A stretch of 64,000 nucleotides of DNA from assembly GCF_010671565.1 (NCBI RefSeq), contig NZ_JAABOQ010000001.1:682001-746000 (forward strand), in the 5' to 3' direction. Of the stretch, positions 52,521-60,772 are shown in pieces (the first letter of the stretch is position 1; the number at the start of each line of letters is the position of its first letter). Source of the stretch: Spongiivirga citrea. Its GTDB lineage: Bacteria; Bacteroidota; Bacteroidia; Flavobacteriales; Flavobacteriaceae. The translations under genes and the position numbers were made by a program. The notes beneath the pieces were generated by a model. The model was not told the DNA's origin, did not search any database, and worked only from the letters and a program-made list of their open reading frames with translations.

Positions 52521-55370
52521 ATGAATACGCACCTATTCGCCAATCGCCATATAGGCCCTACGGAAAATGAAAGAGATTTAATGCTCAAGGCTTTAAATCT
52601 TGATACTATTGATCAGTTAATGTTTGAGACCATTCCTGATAATATTAAATTAAAGGAGCCTTTACAACTTGACGACGCACTAAGTGAATTTGAATACACC
52701 AAACATATCAACGCACTTGGGGCTGAAAACAAAATTTTCAAAAGCTATATTGGCCTTGGATATCACGCAGCTGTTTTACCTGCTGTTATTCAGCGTAACA
52801 TTTTAGAAAACCCAGGTTGGTACACGGCTTATACTCCGTACCAAGCCGAAATTGCTCAAGGTAGGTTAGAAGCATTGCTAAATTACCAAACCATGATCAC
52901 CGATCTAACTGGTATGGAATTGGCCAATGCCTCGCTTCTAGATGAATCAACTGCTGCCGCAGAAGCAATGACCTTATTGTATTCAGTTAGAGAAAGAGCC
53001 CAGAAAAAAAATGATGTAGTAAAATTCTTTGTTTCAAGTGAAGTATTACCGCAAACTATATCCTTATTAAAAACTAGAGCCGTTCCATTAGGAATTGAAT
53101 TGGTTATTGGTGACCATGCCGAATTCGATTTTGATGAATCATTTTACGGTGCCCTATTGCAATATCCTGGCAAAACAGGACAAGTTTTTGACTATCGCGA
53201 CTTTGTTTCTAAGGCAAAAGACGCTCAAATTAAAGTTGCCGTTGCGGCTGATATAATGAGTTTGGTCTTACTAGAGGCCCCAGGTGATTTTGGTGTTGAT
53301 GTTGTTGTTGGTACCACACAACGTTTCGGAATTCCTCTTGGATATGGTGGACCGCATGCTGCTTATTTTGCAACTAAAGAAGCCTATAAACGAAATATTC
53401 CAGGGCGGATTATCGGTGTAACAAAAGACACTAATGGGGAACGTGCTTTGCGAATGGCATTGCAAACTAGAGAGCAACATATAAAAAGAGATAAGGCAAC
53501 TTCAAATATTTGTACGGCTCAAGTATTACTTGCCGTAATGGCTGGAATGTATGCTGTTTATCATGGCCCCAAAGGCTTGACTCATATTGCAAAAACAATA
53601 AATGACAATGCTGCGGCCCTTACAGATGCGCTTGAAAAAATGGGATTGTATCAAGCAAATGAGTCCTATTTTGATACTATTCAAATAAAAGCAAATGCAG
53701 CTAAAGTAAAAGAGGTTGCCGAGAAAACTGAGGTGAACTTTTGCTATCCAGATACGGAGACAGTTACTATCTCAATAAATGAGACGACATCAACGGAAGA
53801 TCTTAATGAAATTGTATCCATTTTCGCTAAAGCGGAAAATAAATCTGCAGTTTCAATTAAGAATGTATCAAATTCAAATACCATTCCGGAATCCTTGCAA
53901 CGCTCCTCAGAATTCATGCAGTTGGATGTTTTCAACTCATATCATTCCGAGACTGAATTAATGCGTTACATAAAAAAATTAGAACGAAAAGATCTTGCTT
54001 TAAATCACTCGATGATCAGTTTGGGTTCATGTACTATGAAATTAAACGCAGCAGCTGAAATGTTGCCATTGAGTAACGCCCAATGGTCTAATATTCATCC
54101 ATTCGCACCAATAAATCAAGCTAATGGATATCAAAAAATAATTAAAAAACTAGAAGAACAATTAACTGAAATTACCGGTTTCGCTGGCACATCATTGCAA
54201 CCCAATTCGGGAGCTCAAGGCGAGTTTGCAGGATTAATGGTAATACGTGCATATCATAAATCAAGAGGAGATCACCACAGAAATGTGGTGTTGATTCCTT
54301 CTTCTGCTCACGGGACCAATCCAGCATCAGCAGTTATGGCCGGCATGAAAGTAGTGGTAACAAAAGCCATGGACAACGGTAATATTGATCTTGAAGACAT
54401 TAAAATTAAGGCAGCTGAATATGCTGATACCCTTGCAGGATTAATGATTACCTACCCCTCTACTCACGGAGTTTTTGAATCGGCAATTAAAGAAATTACA
54501 CAAACCATTCATGATTTTGGTGGTCAAGTTTATATGGATGGCGCCAATATGAACGCACAAGTAGGCTTAACAAATCCAGGGTCGATTGGCGCTGATGTTT
54601 GTCACCTAAACCTTCATAAAACATTCGCTATTCCTCACGGTGGTGGCGGACCTGGTGTTGGACCAATATGTGTTGCAAAACACCTAGTGCCATTTTTACC
54701 AACGAACCCACTTATTCCAACAGGTGGCGAGCAAGCAATCGATGCTATATCAGCAGCACCTTGGGGTTCCGCATTAGCTTGTTTAATTTCCTACGGATAT
54801 ATTACTATGCTTGGCGAAGCTGGACTTAAAAAGTCAACAGAATATGCCATTTTAAATGCAAACTATATTAAAGAACGTTTAAAAGACCACTACCCAACAT
54901 TGTATTCTGGTGAAATGGGACGTGCAGCGCATGAAATGATTATTGATTGCCGCCCGTTCAAGGAACATGGTATCGAGGTTGTTGATATTGCAAAGCGTTT
55001 AATGGATTACGGTTTTCATGCGCCAACAGTATCTTTTCCAGTTGCTGGTACAATGATGATTGAGCCAACTGAAAGTGAGAATTTAGCAGAGCTAGATCGC
55101 TTTTGTGATGCGATGATATCCATCAGAAAGGAGATTGATAACACTGATAAGGACGATTCTAATAACATCTTAAAAAATGCGCCGCATACTTTGGCAATGT
55201 TAACCGCAGATGAATGGGATTTACCCTATTCAAGAGAAAAGGCAGCCTATCCACTATCATATTTACACGAAAACAAGTTCTGGCCATCAGTACGCCGCGT
55301 TGACGATGCTTATGGCGATCGAAATTTAATTTGTACTTGTGCGCCGATCGAGGCTTATGCTGAGGCATAA
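52521..55370 (+). CDS. gcvP: glycine dehydrogenase (decarboxylating), P-protein of the glycine cleavage system
   Basis: A 949-residue single-chain P-protein that decarboxylates glycine and passes the aminomethyl group to the H-protein lipoyl arm. Starting at 52521 (MNTHLFANRHIGPTENERD) gives the usual length. The N-terminal half has YTPYQAEIAQGRLEALLNYQ; the C-terminal half has the PLP lysine K700 in LNLHKTFAIPHGGGGPG and SSAHGTNPASA. It has its own terminator, and the other gcv genes are not in the window. Confidence 0.97.
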   Translation: MNTHLFANRHIGPTENERDLMLKALNLDTIDQLMFETIPDNIKLKEPLQLDDALSEFEYTKHINALGAENKIFKSYIGLGYHAAVLPAVIQRNILENPGWYTAYTPYQAEIAQGRLEALLNYQTMITDLTGMELANASLLDESTAAAEAMTLLYSVRERAQKKNDVVKFFVSSEVLPQTISLLKTRAVPLGIELVIGDHAEFDFDESFYGALLQYPGKTGQVFDYRDFVSKAKDAQIKVAVAADIMSLVLLEAPGDFGVDVVVGTTQRFGIPLGYGGPHAAYFATKEAYKRNIPGRIIGVTKDTNGERALRMALQTREQHIKRDKATSNICTAQVLLAVMAGMYAVYHGPKGLTHIAKTINDNAAALTDALEKMGLYQANESYFDTIQIKANAAKVKEVAEKTEVNFCYPDTETVTISINETTSTEDLNEIVSIFAKAENKSAVSIKNVSNSNTIPESLQRSSEFMQLDVFNSYHSETELMRYIKKLERKDLALNHSMISLGSCTMKLNAAAEMLPLSNAQWSNIHPFAPINQANGYQKIIKKLEEQLTEITGFAGTSLQPNSGAQGEFAGLMVIRAYHKSRGDHHRNVVLIPSSAHGTNPASAVMAGMKVVVTKAMDNGNIDLEDIKIKAAEYADTLAGLMITYPSTHGVFESAIKEITQTIHDFGGQVYMDGANMNAQVGLTNPGSIGADVCHLNLHKTFAIPHGGGGPGVGPICVAKHLVPFLPTNPLIPTGGEQAIDAISAAPWGSALACLISYGYITMLGEAGLKKSTEYAILNANYIKERLKDHYPTLYSGEMGRAAHEMIIDCRPFKEHGIEVVDIAKRLMDYGFHAPTVSFPVAGTMMIEPTESENLAELDRFCDAMISIRKEIDNTDKDDSNNILKNAPHTLAMLTADEWDLPYSREKAAYPLSYLHENKFWPSVRRVDDAYGDRNLICTCAPIEAYAEA

Positions 55371-55398
55371 ATTAGATTTGGGTATTGAGATATTAGAT

Positions 55399-55437
55399 AA
55401 GCCTTTCTGTATATTTATTATACGGAAAGGCTTTTTC
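55399..55437 (+). terminator. terminator of gcvP
   Basis: AAGCCTTTC and GAAAGGCTT (55399-55407 and 55425-55433) form the outer stem, with GTATA/TATAC inside and a small loop, followed by a T-run. It ends where the next promoter begins (55439). Confidence 0.85.
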
Positions 55438-55438
55438 T

Positions 55439-55468
55439 TTTGCTCCAATGTTAAAATGTTTATGTTTG
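55439..55468 (+). promoter_or_regulatory. promoter of the lipoprotein gene at 55488
   Basis: TTTG (55439-55442), 18 nt, then TATGTTTG (55461-55468) match the Bacteroidota consensus perfectly. It lies 19 nt before the ATG and directly after the gcvP terminator. Confidence 0.8.
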
Positions 55469-55487
55469 ACAAACTTTTAATTGCATC

Positions 55488-56075
55488 ATGAATTCTTTCA
55501 AGCCTCTTTTTACATCAATTATTCTCTTACTTTTAACCAATAGCTGTCTCGATGGTTTTAAAACTTCTCCCGAAAAATTGTCTCCAGCTAAAGACTTTCA
55601 AGAGGTAAACATACAGGACAAGTACATCATTTCAGTGCCTAATTACATGAAAAGCACCACTATTTTAAATGATGAAGCATCTATGCAATATATGAATGCC
55701 CTGAAAGAAACTTATATGGTGGTAATCGATGAAGACAAAGCCCAAATGATAGAAGCCTTAAAAATGGTTGACGAATACAAAGAAGATCAATCTGTACTTG
55801 ACAATTACGCTAGATTTCAGACTACATCGATTATGGAAGGATTAAATGTAGGCTCGCAGTCAGAGATCAAATCAGTTACAGTTGATGGCAAATCAGCCCG
55901 AGTTTTTGAAGCGGATGGGCGTTTGGATGGCGTACCCTATGATATTCAATATATTTTAGGTTTTACTGAAGGTGAAGAAGATGTGTATATGATCATGACA
56001 TGGACGTTGAAGAGTAGAGCCGAGAGATATTCTGGGACCTTGCGTCAAATAATTAAATCGTTTAAAGAAATCTAG
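55488..56075 (+). CDS. small lipoprotein of unknown function
   Basis: A 195-residue protein with a lipoprotein signal ending at Cys20 (LLLLTNSCLDGF). The mature part alternates strands and helices (IISVPNYMKSTTILNDEASM, IMEGLNVGSQSEIKSVTVDG), giving a compact fold that I cannot assign; it is reminiscent of PsbP/MOG1-like proteins but this is weak. It has its own consensus promoter. It converges with the glycosyltransferase gene with a 4-nt overlap. Confidence 0.75.
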   Translation: MNSFKPLFTSIILLLLTNSCLDGFKTSPEKLSPAKDFQEVNIQDKYIISVPNYMKSTTILNDEASMQYMNALKETYMVVIDEDKAQMIEALKMVDEYKEDQSVLDNYARFQTTSIMEGLNVGSQSEIKSVTVDGKSARVFEADGRLDGVPYDIQYILGFTEGEEDVYMIMTWTLKSRAERYSGTLRQIIKSFKEI

Positions 56076-57082
56076 TCAACATCTATCAATTCAAGTAATT
56101 GATTTTCTCGAATCGTGATGTCATAATTCGATTTACAATGCTCTTGGATTTTTGGAAGATACTCGGTTCCGTTTTCAAGAGCATTTTGCAAGGTTTTCTC
56201 AAAGGCTTCGATAGTCAATTTATCAAAAACCAGCGCGTCAGTATTTATAATTTCTTTTGTCGTTTCAATACCATAACCTATGGGAATGCATCCTGACAAA
56301 ATTCCCTCTACCAAGGCAATTCCAAACGATTCGATATAGGAAAATTGCAAGTAGTGTTTTTTGGTTTGAAGCAACTTCAAAAGCTCATTATGATTTGTTG
56401 GAGGTAATATTTCAAGATTTTCTAATTCAAAAGACTTAAGATACTGAGCTGCCCTGCCAAAAGGACCGACTACCATGAAATGTTCATCAGGAAACGCTTT
56501 AGCCACCTCCACTAAAAAATCCGCTCCTTTTATCTTTAGGCGCCTCAGGTCTTCCACTTTATATATCGTTATGAACCCTGCTCGTTCAGACTCTACTTCA
56601 ATAATACTTTCGACAGCCACACCATTATAAATTACCTCGGATTTGTTAAAAACCTTTTCCCCTAAATTCTCTTGTGTTAGAGCCGCTGTATATTGACTTA
56701 CAGGCAACACCTTTTTAGCTAATAATGCAATTTTCCGAATAAAATAACTGCGCCAAGGTTTGATATGCGCTCCATAATTAAACTCAGGGTTCTTATCCGC
56801 ATCAAAACCTCCGATTACCAAATAGCTTTGCTTTCCGTAAAGCTTAGCGAAAAATAAAGGCCAAAATCCATGATAATCAGCAAACCAACAAAACACAAAA
56901 TCGAATTTACCTAGATTAAAAAGACAATACCAAAAGGATTTAAAAAGTTCCCAAAAAAGAAAAATGGGGTTTTTAGGCATTTTCATTTGATACTGACGCA
57001 TCTTAAAATACTTCTTTAGTAACTCAAAATCTTGAGTTATAAAAGTAGTTTGATGTCCAGAAATAAAAAGCCCTTTTTTCAT
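56072..57082 (-). CDS. glycosyltransferase, GT-B fold
   Basis: A 336-residue glycosyltransferase. LVIGGFDADKNPEFNYGAH and SQYTAALTQENLGEKVFNKS are in the N-terminal half; the C-terminal half has VVGPFGRAAQYLKSFEL, then LQFSYIESFGIALVEGILSG, the acidic E-x7-E region that contacts the nucleotide sugar. The donor and acceptor are unknown. It is the last gene of a minus-strand set with an acidic unknown protein (6-nt gap) and an MFS transporter. Confidence 0.85.
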   Translation of the reverse strand: MKKGLFISGHQTTFITQDFELLKKYFKMRQYQMKMPKNPIFLFWELFKSFWYCLFNLGKFDFVFCWFADYHGFWPLFFAKLYGKQSYLVIGGFDADKNPEFNYGAHIKPWRSYFIRKIALLAKKVLPVSQYTAALTQENLGEKVFNKSEVIYNGVAVESIIEVESERAGFITIYKVEDLRRLKIKGADFLVEVAKAFPDEHFMVVGPFGRAAQYLKSFELENLEILPPTNHNELLKLLQTKKHYLQFSYIESFGIALVEGILSGCIPIGYGIETTKEIINTDALVFDKLTIEAFEKTLQNALENGTEYLPKIQEHCKSNYDITIRENQLLELIDVD

Positions 57083-57088
57083 CCTTCA

Positions 57089-57622
57089 CTAATCGTCATC
57101 ATCATTAAAAAAGTCTAAGGGATCAAAAGGCAAATCGTCATCAGGGTCATGATCATCGTAATTCACTCCCGGCGGATTGAATAAGCCCCAACGATCAATA
57201 CTATAATTTTCAGGATCAAAAGTTTTCACCCATTCAGCAAATAGTATTCGAAACTCATCCACTTCATTACGTAAAATCTCCAAGTAGTCAACATCCTTAA
57301 AACCGAGTGAAACTAGACCCGTAGAATCGGTTAATAACTCCCTTGCAGATTTTCTAATAATGACTGCATTTTCCATTTGAATATCATAAAGATCAGCACT
57401 TACGGCTCCAGCAATTTTTGCAGGGATAATGCTTGCATTTTCGACCATATAGTCAATATGAGTTGCTATAGCATCCCTTTCATAATCGCTTAAACCCTCT
57501 TCTTCTTCTGCATCAATTTTCTCGATACGCATTACGATATCGTAAATCGCTTCCGCCTTTTTATACACTGGCAAATCCCCCCAATTTGCTCTATTTTCAT
57601 CAAAATCATCATCGTCAAACAT
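57089..57622 (-). CDS. acidic conserved protein of unknown function
   Basis: A 177-residue acidic, soluble, helical protein. It begins MFDDDDFDENRANWGDLPVY and ends in FFNDDDD. The middle (about 18-135) is regular and helical (KAEAIYDIVMRIEKIDAEEE, THIDYMVENASIIPAKIAGA, SARELLTDSTGLVSLGFKDV). I recognise no characterised family; it looks conserved in Flavobacteriia. It lies between an MFS transporter and a glycosyltransferase in one operon. Confidence 0.75.
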   Translation of the reverse strand: MFDDDDFDENRANWGDLPVYKKAEAIYDIVMRIEKIDAEEEEGLSDYERDAIATHIDYMVENASIIPAKIAGAVSADLYDIQMENAVIIRKSARELLTDSTGLVSLGFKDVDYLEILRNEVDEFRILFAEWVKTFDPENYSIDRWGLFNPPGVNYDDHDPDDDLPFDPLDFFNDDDD

Positions 57623-57634
57623 GGTACGATAGTA

Positions 57635-58792
57635 TTATAATTTCTTATTAAAAAACAACATAATTGTCATCGCGATTGCCACTCCTATTAAAATTGCTGT
57701 AAAACTAATGCTTAAATCATATTGTTTAGATAACCAGCCTAAAAAAGCTGGACTTATCAAAAAGCCGACATAACCAAAACCAGCTACAAATGAAATCCCT
57801 TCAGCCGGTGATACCTCTTTACTTTTTCCTGCAAGGCGAAACAACTCCGGAATGACCACGGAAAAACCAAGACCCACAAATGCAAAACCAATAAGCGCTA
57901 TTGTAAAATCGGCTAACAAAACTCCAATCAAACCAATAATTGCAATTAGACAACTAGCTATAATTAGTTTTCTTGCCCCAAATCGCGAGCTAATAGCATC
58001 ACCAAAAAAACGCCCAATAGTCATGGTCACAGAAAAAGCCACGAAACCATAACCAGCAATTTTATCGGTTGATACCTTTACAATATCTAATAAATATAGC
58101 TTGCTCCAATGCTCGACTGCTCCTTCTCCCCCCATAATCAAGAATGCAATTATGGTCAGACCTAGCAGCGGTCTTAAAAGTTTTATATTGAACTTATTCT
58201 TCTCGCGAGTTACCTGTTTTCCTTTGATATTGATATAATTCTTTAGCAATAATACATTCGTAATAATTACCAAAATTGAGGCAGCCAGAATATGATGCAA
58301 TGGAATTTTAAAATAGGTAATTATCAATGTACCAATACCTGCGCCGATCACGCCACCTAAACTAAAAAAGCCATGAGCAGCAGACATGAAGTGTACCTCA
58401 TCATTCGTTTCGATTTCAGAAACAAGGGCGTTCATGGCCACATCTGTTAAACAAGCGAATAAACCCACAACATACAGTGCGAGGCATAATAGCACATAAG
58501 AAGATGCAACAAATGGAAATAAAAATACCAGCGAAAAAACAACAATCCCAGCAAAGGTGGTTTTTCCCAAGCCCAGCCGTTTGATGATTATTGATGAGAA
58601 TGGCACCATAGATAAGGTCCCAGCCGCAATACAGAACAAGGCAATACCTACTTGACCGTCATCAAGAACAAGTTTGTTTTTAATAGTGGGTATATAAAGT
58701 ACCCAAGTAGCTATTAAAATATTAAGAGATGTAAAAACCCAGGCAGGGGCAAAATATCGAAATTTCGATAGAATGAGTACTAGTGATTGCAT
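57635..58792 (-). CDS. major facilitator superfamily transporter
   Basis: A 385-residue membrane protein from the ATG at 58792 (MQSLVLILSKFRYFAPAWVF); an ATG at 58822 would add 10 residues but overlaps the promoter box. It has about 12 membrane segments and the MFS-type loop after segment 2 (IIKRLGLGKTTFAG) and GRFFGDAISSRFGARK between the halves. The substrate is unknown. It diverges from the kynurenine operon 94 nt away, so a link with tryptophan breakdown is possible but not shown. Confidence 0.88.
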   Translation of the reverse strand: MQSLVLILSKFRYFAPAWVFTSLNILIATWVLYIPTIKNKLVLDDGQVGIALFCIAAGTLSMVPFSSIIIKRLGLGKTTFAGIVVFSLVFLFPFVASSYVLLCLALYVVGLFACLTDVAMNALVSEIETNDEVHFMSAAHGFFSLGGVIGAGIGTLIITYFKIPLHHILAASILVIITNVLLLKNYINIKGKQVTREKNKFNIKLLRPLLGLTIIAFLIMGGEGAVEHWSKLYLLDIVKVSTDKIAGYGFVAFSVTMTIGRFFGDAISSRFGARKLIIASCLIAIIGLIGVLLADFTIALIGFAFVGLGFSVVIPELFRLAGKSKEVSPAEGISFVAGFGYVGFLISPAFLGWLSKQYDLSISFTAILIGVAIAMTIMLFFNKKL

Positions 58793-58795
58793 ACT

Positions 58796-58823
58796 CAAAA
58801 ATAATCCAAATTGTATTAGCAAA
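58796..58823 (-). promoter_or_regulatory. promoter of the MFS transporter gene
   Basis: On the minus strand TTTG (58823-58820), 16 nt, then TATTTTTG (58803-58796). Both boxes are exact; the spacer is one nt below the usual range. The box ends 3 nt before the ATG at 58792, so the mRNA would be leaderless. Confidence 0.55.
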
Positions 58824-58852
58824 ATGAATTAAAAAAGACCGCAATAAATCGC

Positions 58853-58860
58853 TATTTTTG
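58853..58860 (+). promoter_or_regulatory. candidate -7 box of the kynurenine operon
   Basis: TATTTTTG matches TAnnTTTG exactly, 25 nt before the kynU TTG start. A TTTG upstream element is absent at 17-20 nt, so the promoter may need an activator. A short dyad AATA-N6-TATT overlaps its left side (58843-58856). Confidence 0.45.
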
Positions 58861-58885
58861 TTAGACCACCAATACTATTATTTCC

Positions 58886-60154
58886 TTGAGCGAGCACACC
58901 AAAGCTATTGAATTTGCCAAAGAATTAGACCTAGCTGATCCTTTAAACTCCTATCGCGATCGATTTCATATTCCAAAAGATAGTTCGGGCAATGAGCTCA
59001 TTTATTTTTGTGGAAATTCATTAGGACTTCAACCCAAAACGACGAAATCATACATTGACCAAGAACTTCATGATTGGGCTAATTTAGGCGTTGAAGGTCA
59101 TTTTGAAGCGACAAACCCATGGATGCCATATCACGAGTATTTGACCGAAGCAATGGCAAAAATTGTTGGGGCTAAAAAAAACGAGGTAGTGGTGATGAAT
59201 ACATTGACCACTAATCTTCATTTAATGATGGTTTCTTTTTACCGCCCTACCCCTACTCGATATAAAATTTTAATCGAGGGTGATGCATTTCCTTCTGATG
59301 ATTATGCTGTGAGTTCTCAATTAATTAATAATAATATCGATCCTAATGAAGGTCTGATCAAATGGACGGCAAGAGAAGGTGAAGACCTTCCTAGACTAGA
59401 AGATCTTGAAGCTATTTTAAAAGATCAAGGGCATGAAATTGCGCTTATAATGATTGGCGCGGTAAATTATTATACAGGTCAATTTTTCAACTTAAAAAAA
59501 ATAACAGAACTAGGCCATCAATTTGGATGTAAAGTCGGATTTGATTGTGCTCATGGTGCGGGTAATGTGCCGCTTGATTTACATGATTCTGGTGCTGATT
59601 TCGCTGTTTGGTGTTCATACAAATATTTGAACTCCGGACCCGGAAGTTTAGCCGGCTGTTTTGTGCATGAACGACATGCAAATGACAAAACGCTAAAACG
59701 CTTTGCTGGTTGGTGGGGTCATAATAAAAATACTCGTTTTAATATGCGCCATGGTTTTGATCCTATTCCAGGTGCTGAAGGCTGGCAGTTAAGTAATCCG
59801 CCTATTTTATCAATGGCTGCAATTAAAGCTTCGCTCGATATTTTTAATGAAGCGGGCATTCATAACATTACAAAAAAATCAAAAAAACTTAGTGGCTACT
59901 TGCAAAGTCTTATTACTAATATGCATAATGATCGTATTTCAATCATTACTCCTAAAGACGAAATACGGCGAGGTTGTCAAGTATCTATTAAAGTTAGTAA
60001 GGCTGACAAAAGTCTTCATGATAAGCTTACCGAAGCCGGTGTTATAACCGATTGGCGAGAACCTGATGTTATTCGCGCTGCGCCGGTGGCGCTTTACAAT
60101 ACATTTGAAGAAGTTTTTGAAATGGTAGAAAGATTGAAGTTCGTTTTAAATTAA
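58886..60154 (+). CDS. kynU: kynureninase
   Basis: A 422-residue PLP enzyme of fold type I that cleaves kynurenine or 3-hydroxykynurenine to anthranilate or 3-hydroxyanthranilate plus alanine. FCGNSLGLQPKTT, the ATNPWMPYHE segment and the PLP lysine K246 in WCSYKYLNSGPGS are intact, as is the C-terminal VITDWREPDVIRAAPVALYN. The start is a TTG at 58886 (SEHTKAIEFAKELD follows); no in-frame ATG lies near. With kmo and the later genes it probably works on 3-hydroxykynurenine. It is the first gene of the operon. Confidence 0.95.
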   Translation: MSEHTKAIEFAKELDLADPLNSYRDRFHIPKDSSGNELIYFCGNSLGLQPKTTKSYIDQELHDWANLGVEGHFEATNPWMPYHEYLTEAMAKIVGAKKNEVVVMNTLTTNLHLMMVSFYRPTPTRYKILIEGDAFPSDDYAVSSQLINNNIDPNEGLIKWTAREGEDLPRLEDLEAILKDQGHEIALIMIGAVNYYTGQFFNLKKITELGHQFGCKVGFDCAHGAGNVPLDLHDSGADFAVWCSYKYLNSGPGSLAGCFVHERHANDKTLKRFAGWWGHNKNTRFNMRHGFDPIPGAEGWQLSNPPILSMAAIKASLDIFNEAGIHNITKKSKKLSGYLQSLITNMHNDRISIITPKDEIRRGCQVSIKVSKADKSLHDKLTEAGVITDWREPDVIRAAPVALYNTFEEVFEMVERLKFVLN

Positions 60155-60157
60155 AAG

Positions 60158-60769
60158 ATGTACACACCTAAATACTATAAAAATGAAGACCTTGATGAGA
60201 TATTGGCTTTCTTGAAAGCGAATAGCTTTGGTATTCTAGTTTCTAAAACGGAAAAACTTTTAGCCACTCATATCCCAATCGAGTTAATTCAAAAAGAAGA
60301 CAAAAAATGGTACTTACAAGGTCATGTTGCAAAAGGAAATCCGCAATGGAATGATTTTAAAAATGAAGAAGTACTAGCTATCTTTAACGGGCCGCATAGC
60401 TACGTATCATCTTCTTGGTATGATTTTGAAGAAGTACCAACGTGGAATTATATCGCAGTTCATGTGTATGGAAAAATAAGAACTACCACTGAGGATGAGC
60501 TTTTAACAATGCTACATGCATTAGTAGATAAATATGAGGCGGATTCAAAAGACCCGATCAAATTGGAAAATTTATCCCCCAAAACAATACGTCAAATTCG
60601 CGGAATAGTAGGTTTTGAGATTGAGATTACCGATATACAAGCGACCTACAAACTATCGCAATCACATAGTGACCATAATTATCATAATGTTGTTGACGAA
60701 CTTGCAAAAGTGCCTAACGAAGGTTCCAAAGAAATTGCTCAAATAATGAAGAAGAAAAGATCGAAGTAG
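60158..60769 (+). CDS. PaiB-type FMN-binding protein
   Basis: A 203-residue protein of the PaiB family, an FMN-binding split-barrel fold. FNGPHSYVSSSWYDFEEVPT is diagnostic, with WNYIAVHVYGKI after it. The family is often called a negative transcriptional regulator, after Bacillus PaiB, but most members have no shown DNA binding. It lies 3 nt after kynU and 3 nt before kmo, inside the catabolic operon, where a flavin-related or detoxifying role is as likely as regulation. Confidence 0.88.
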   Translation: MYTPKYYKNEDLDEILAFLKANSFGILVSKTEKLLATHIPIELIQKEDKKWYLQGHVAKGNPQWNDFKNEEVLAIFNGPHSYVSSSWYDFEEVPTWNYIAVHVYGKIRTTTEDELLTMLHALVDKYEADSKDPIKLENLSPKTIRQIRGIVGFEIEITDIQATYKLSQSHSDHNYHNVVDELAKVPNEGSKEIAQIMKKKRSK

Positions 60770-60772
60770 CGA

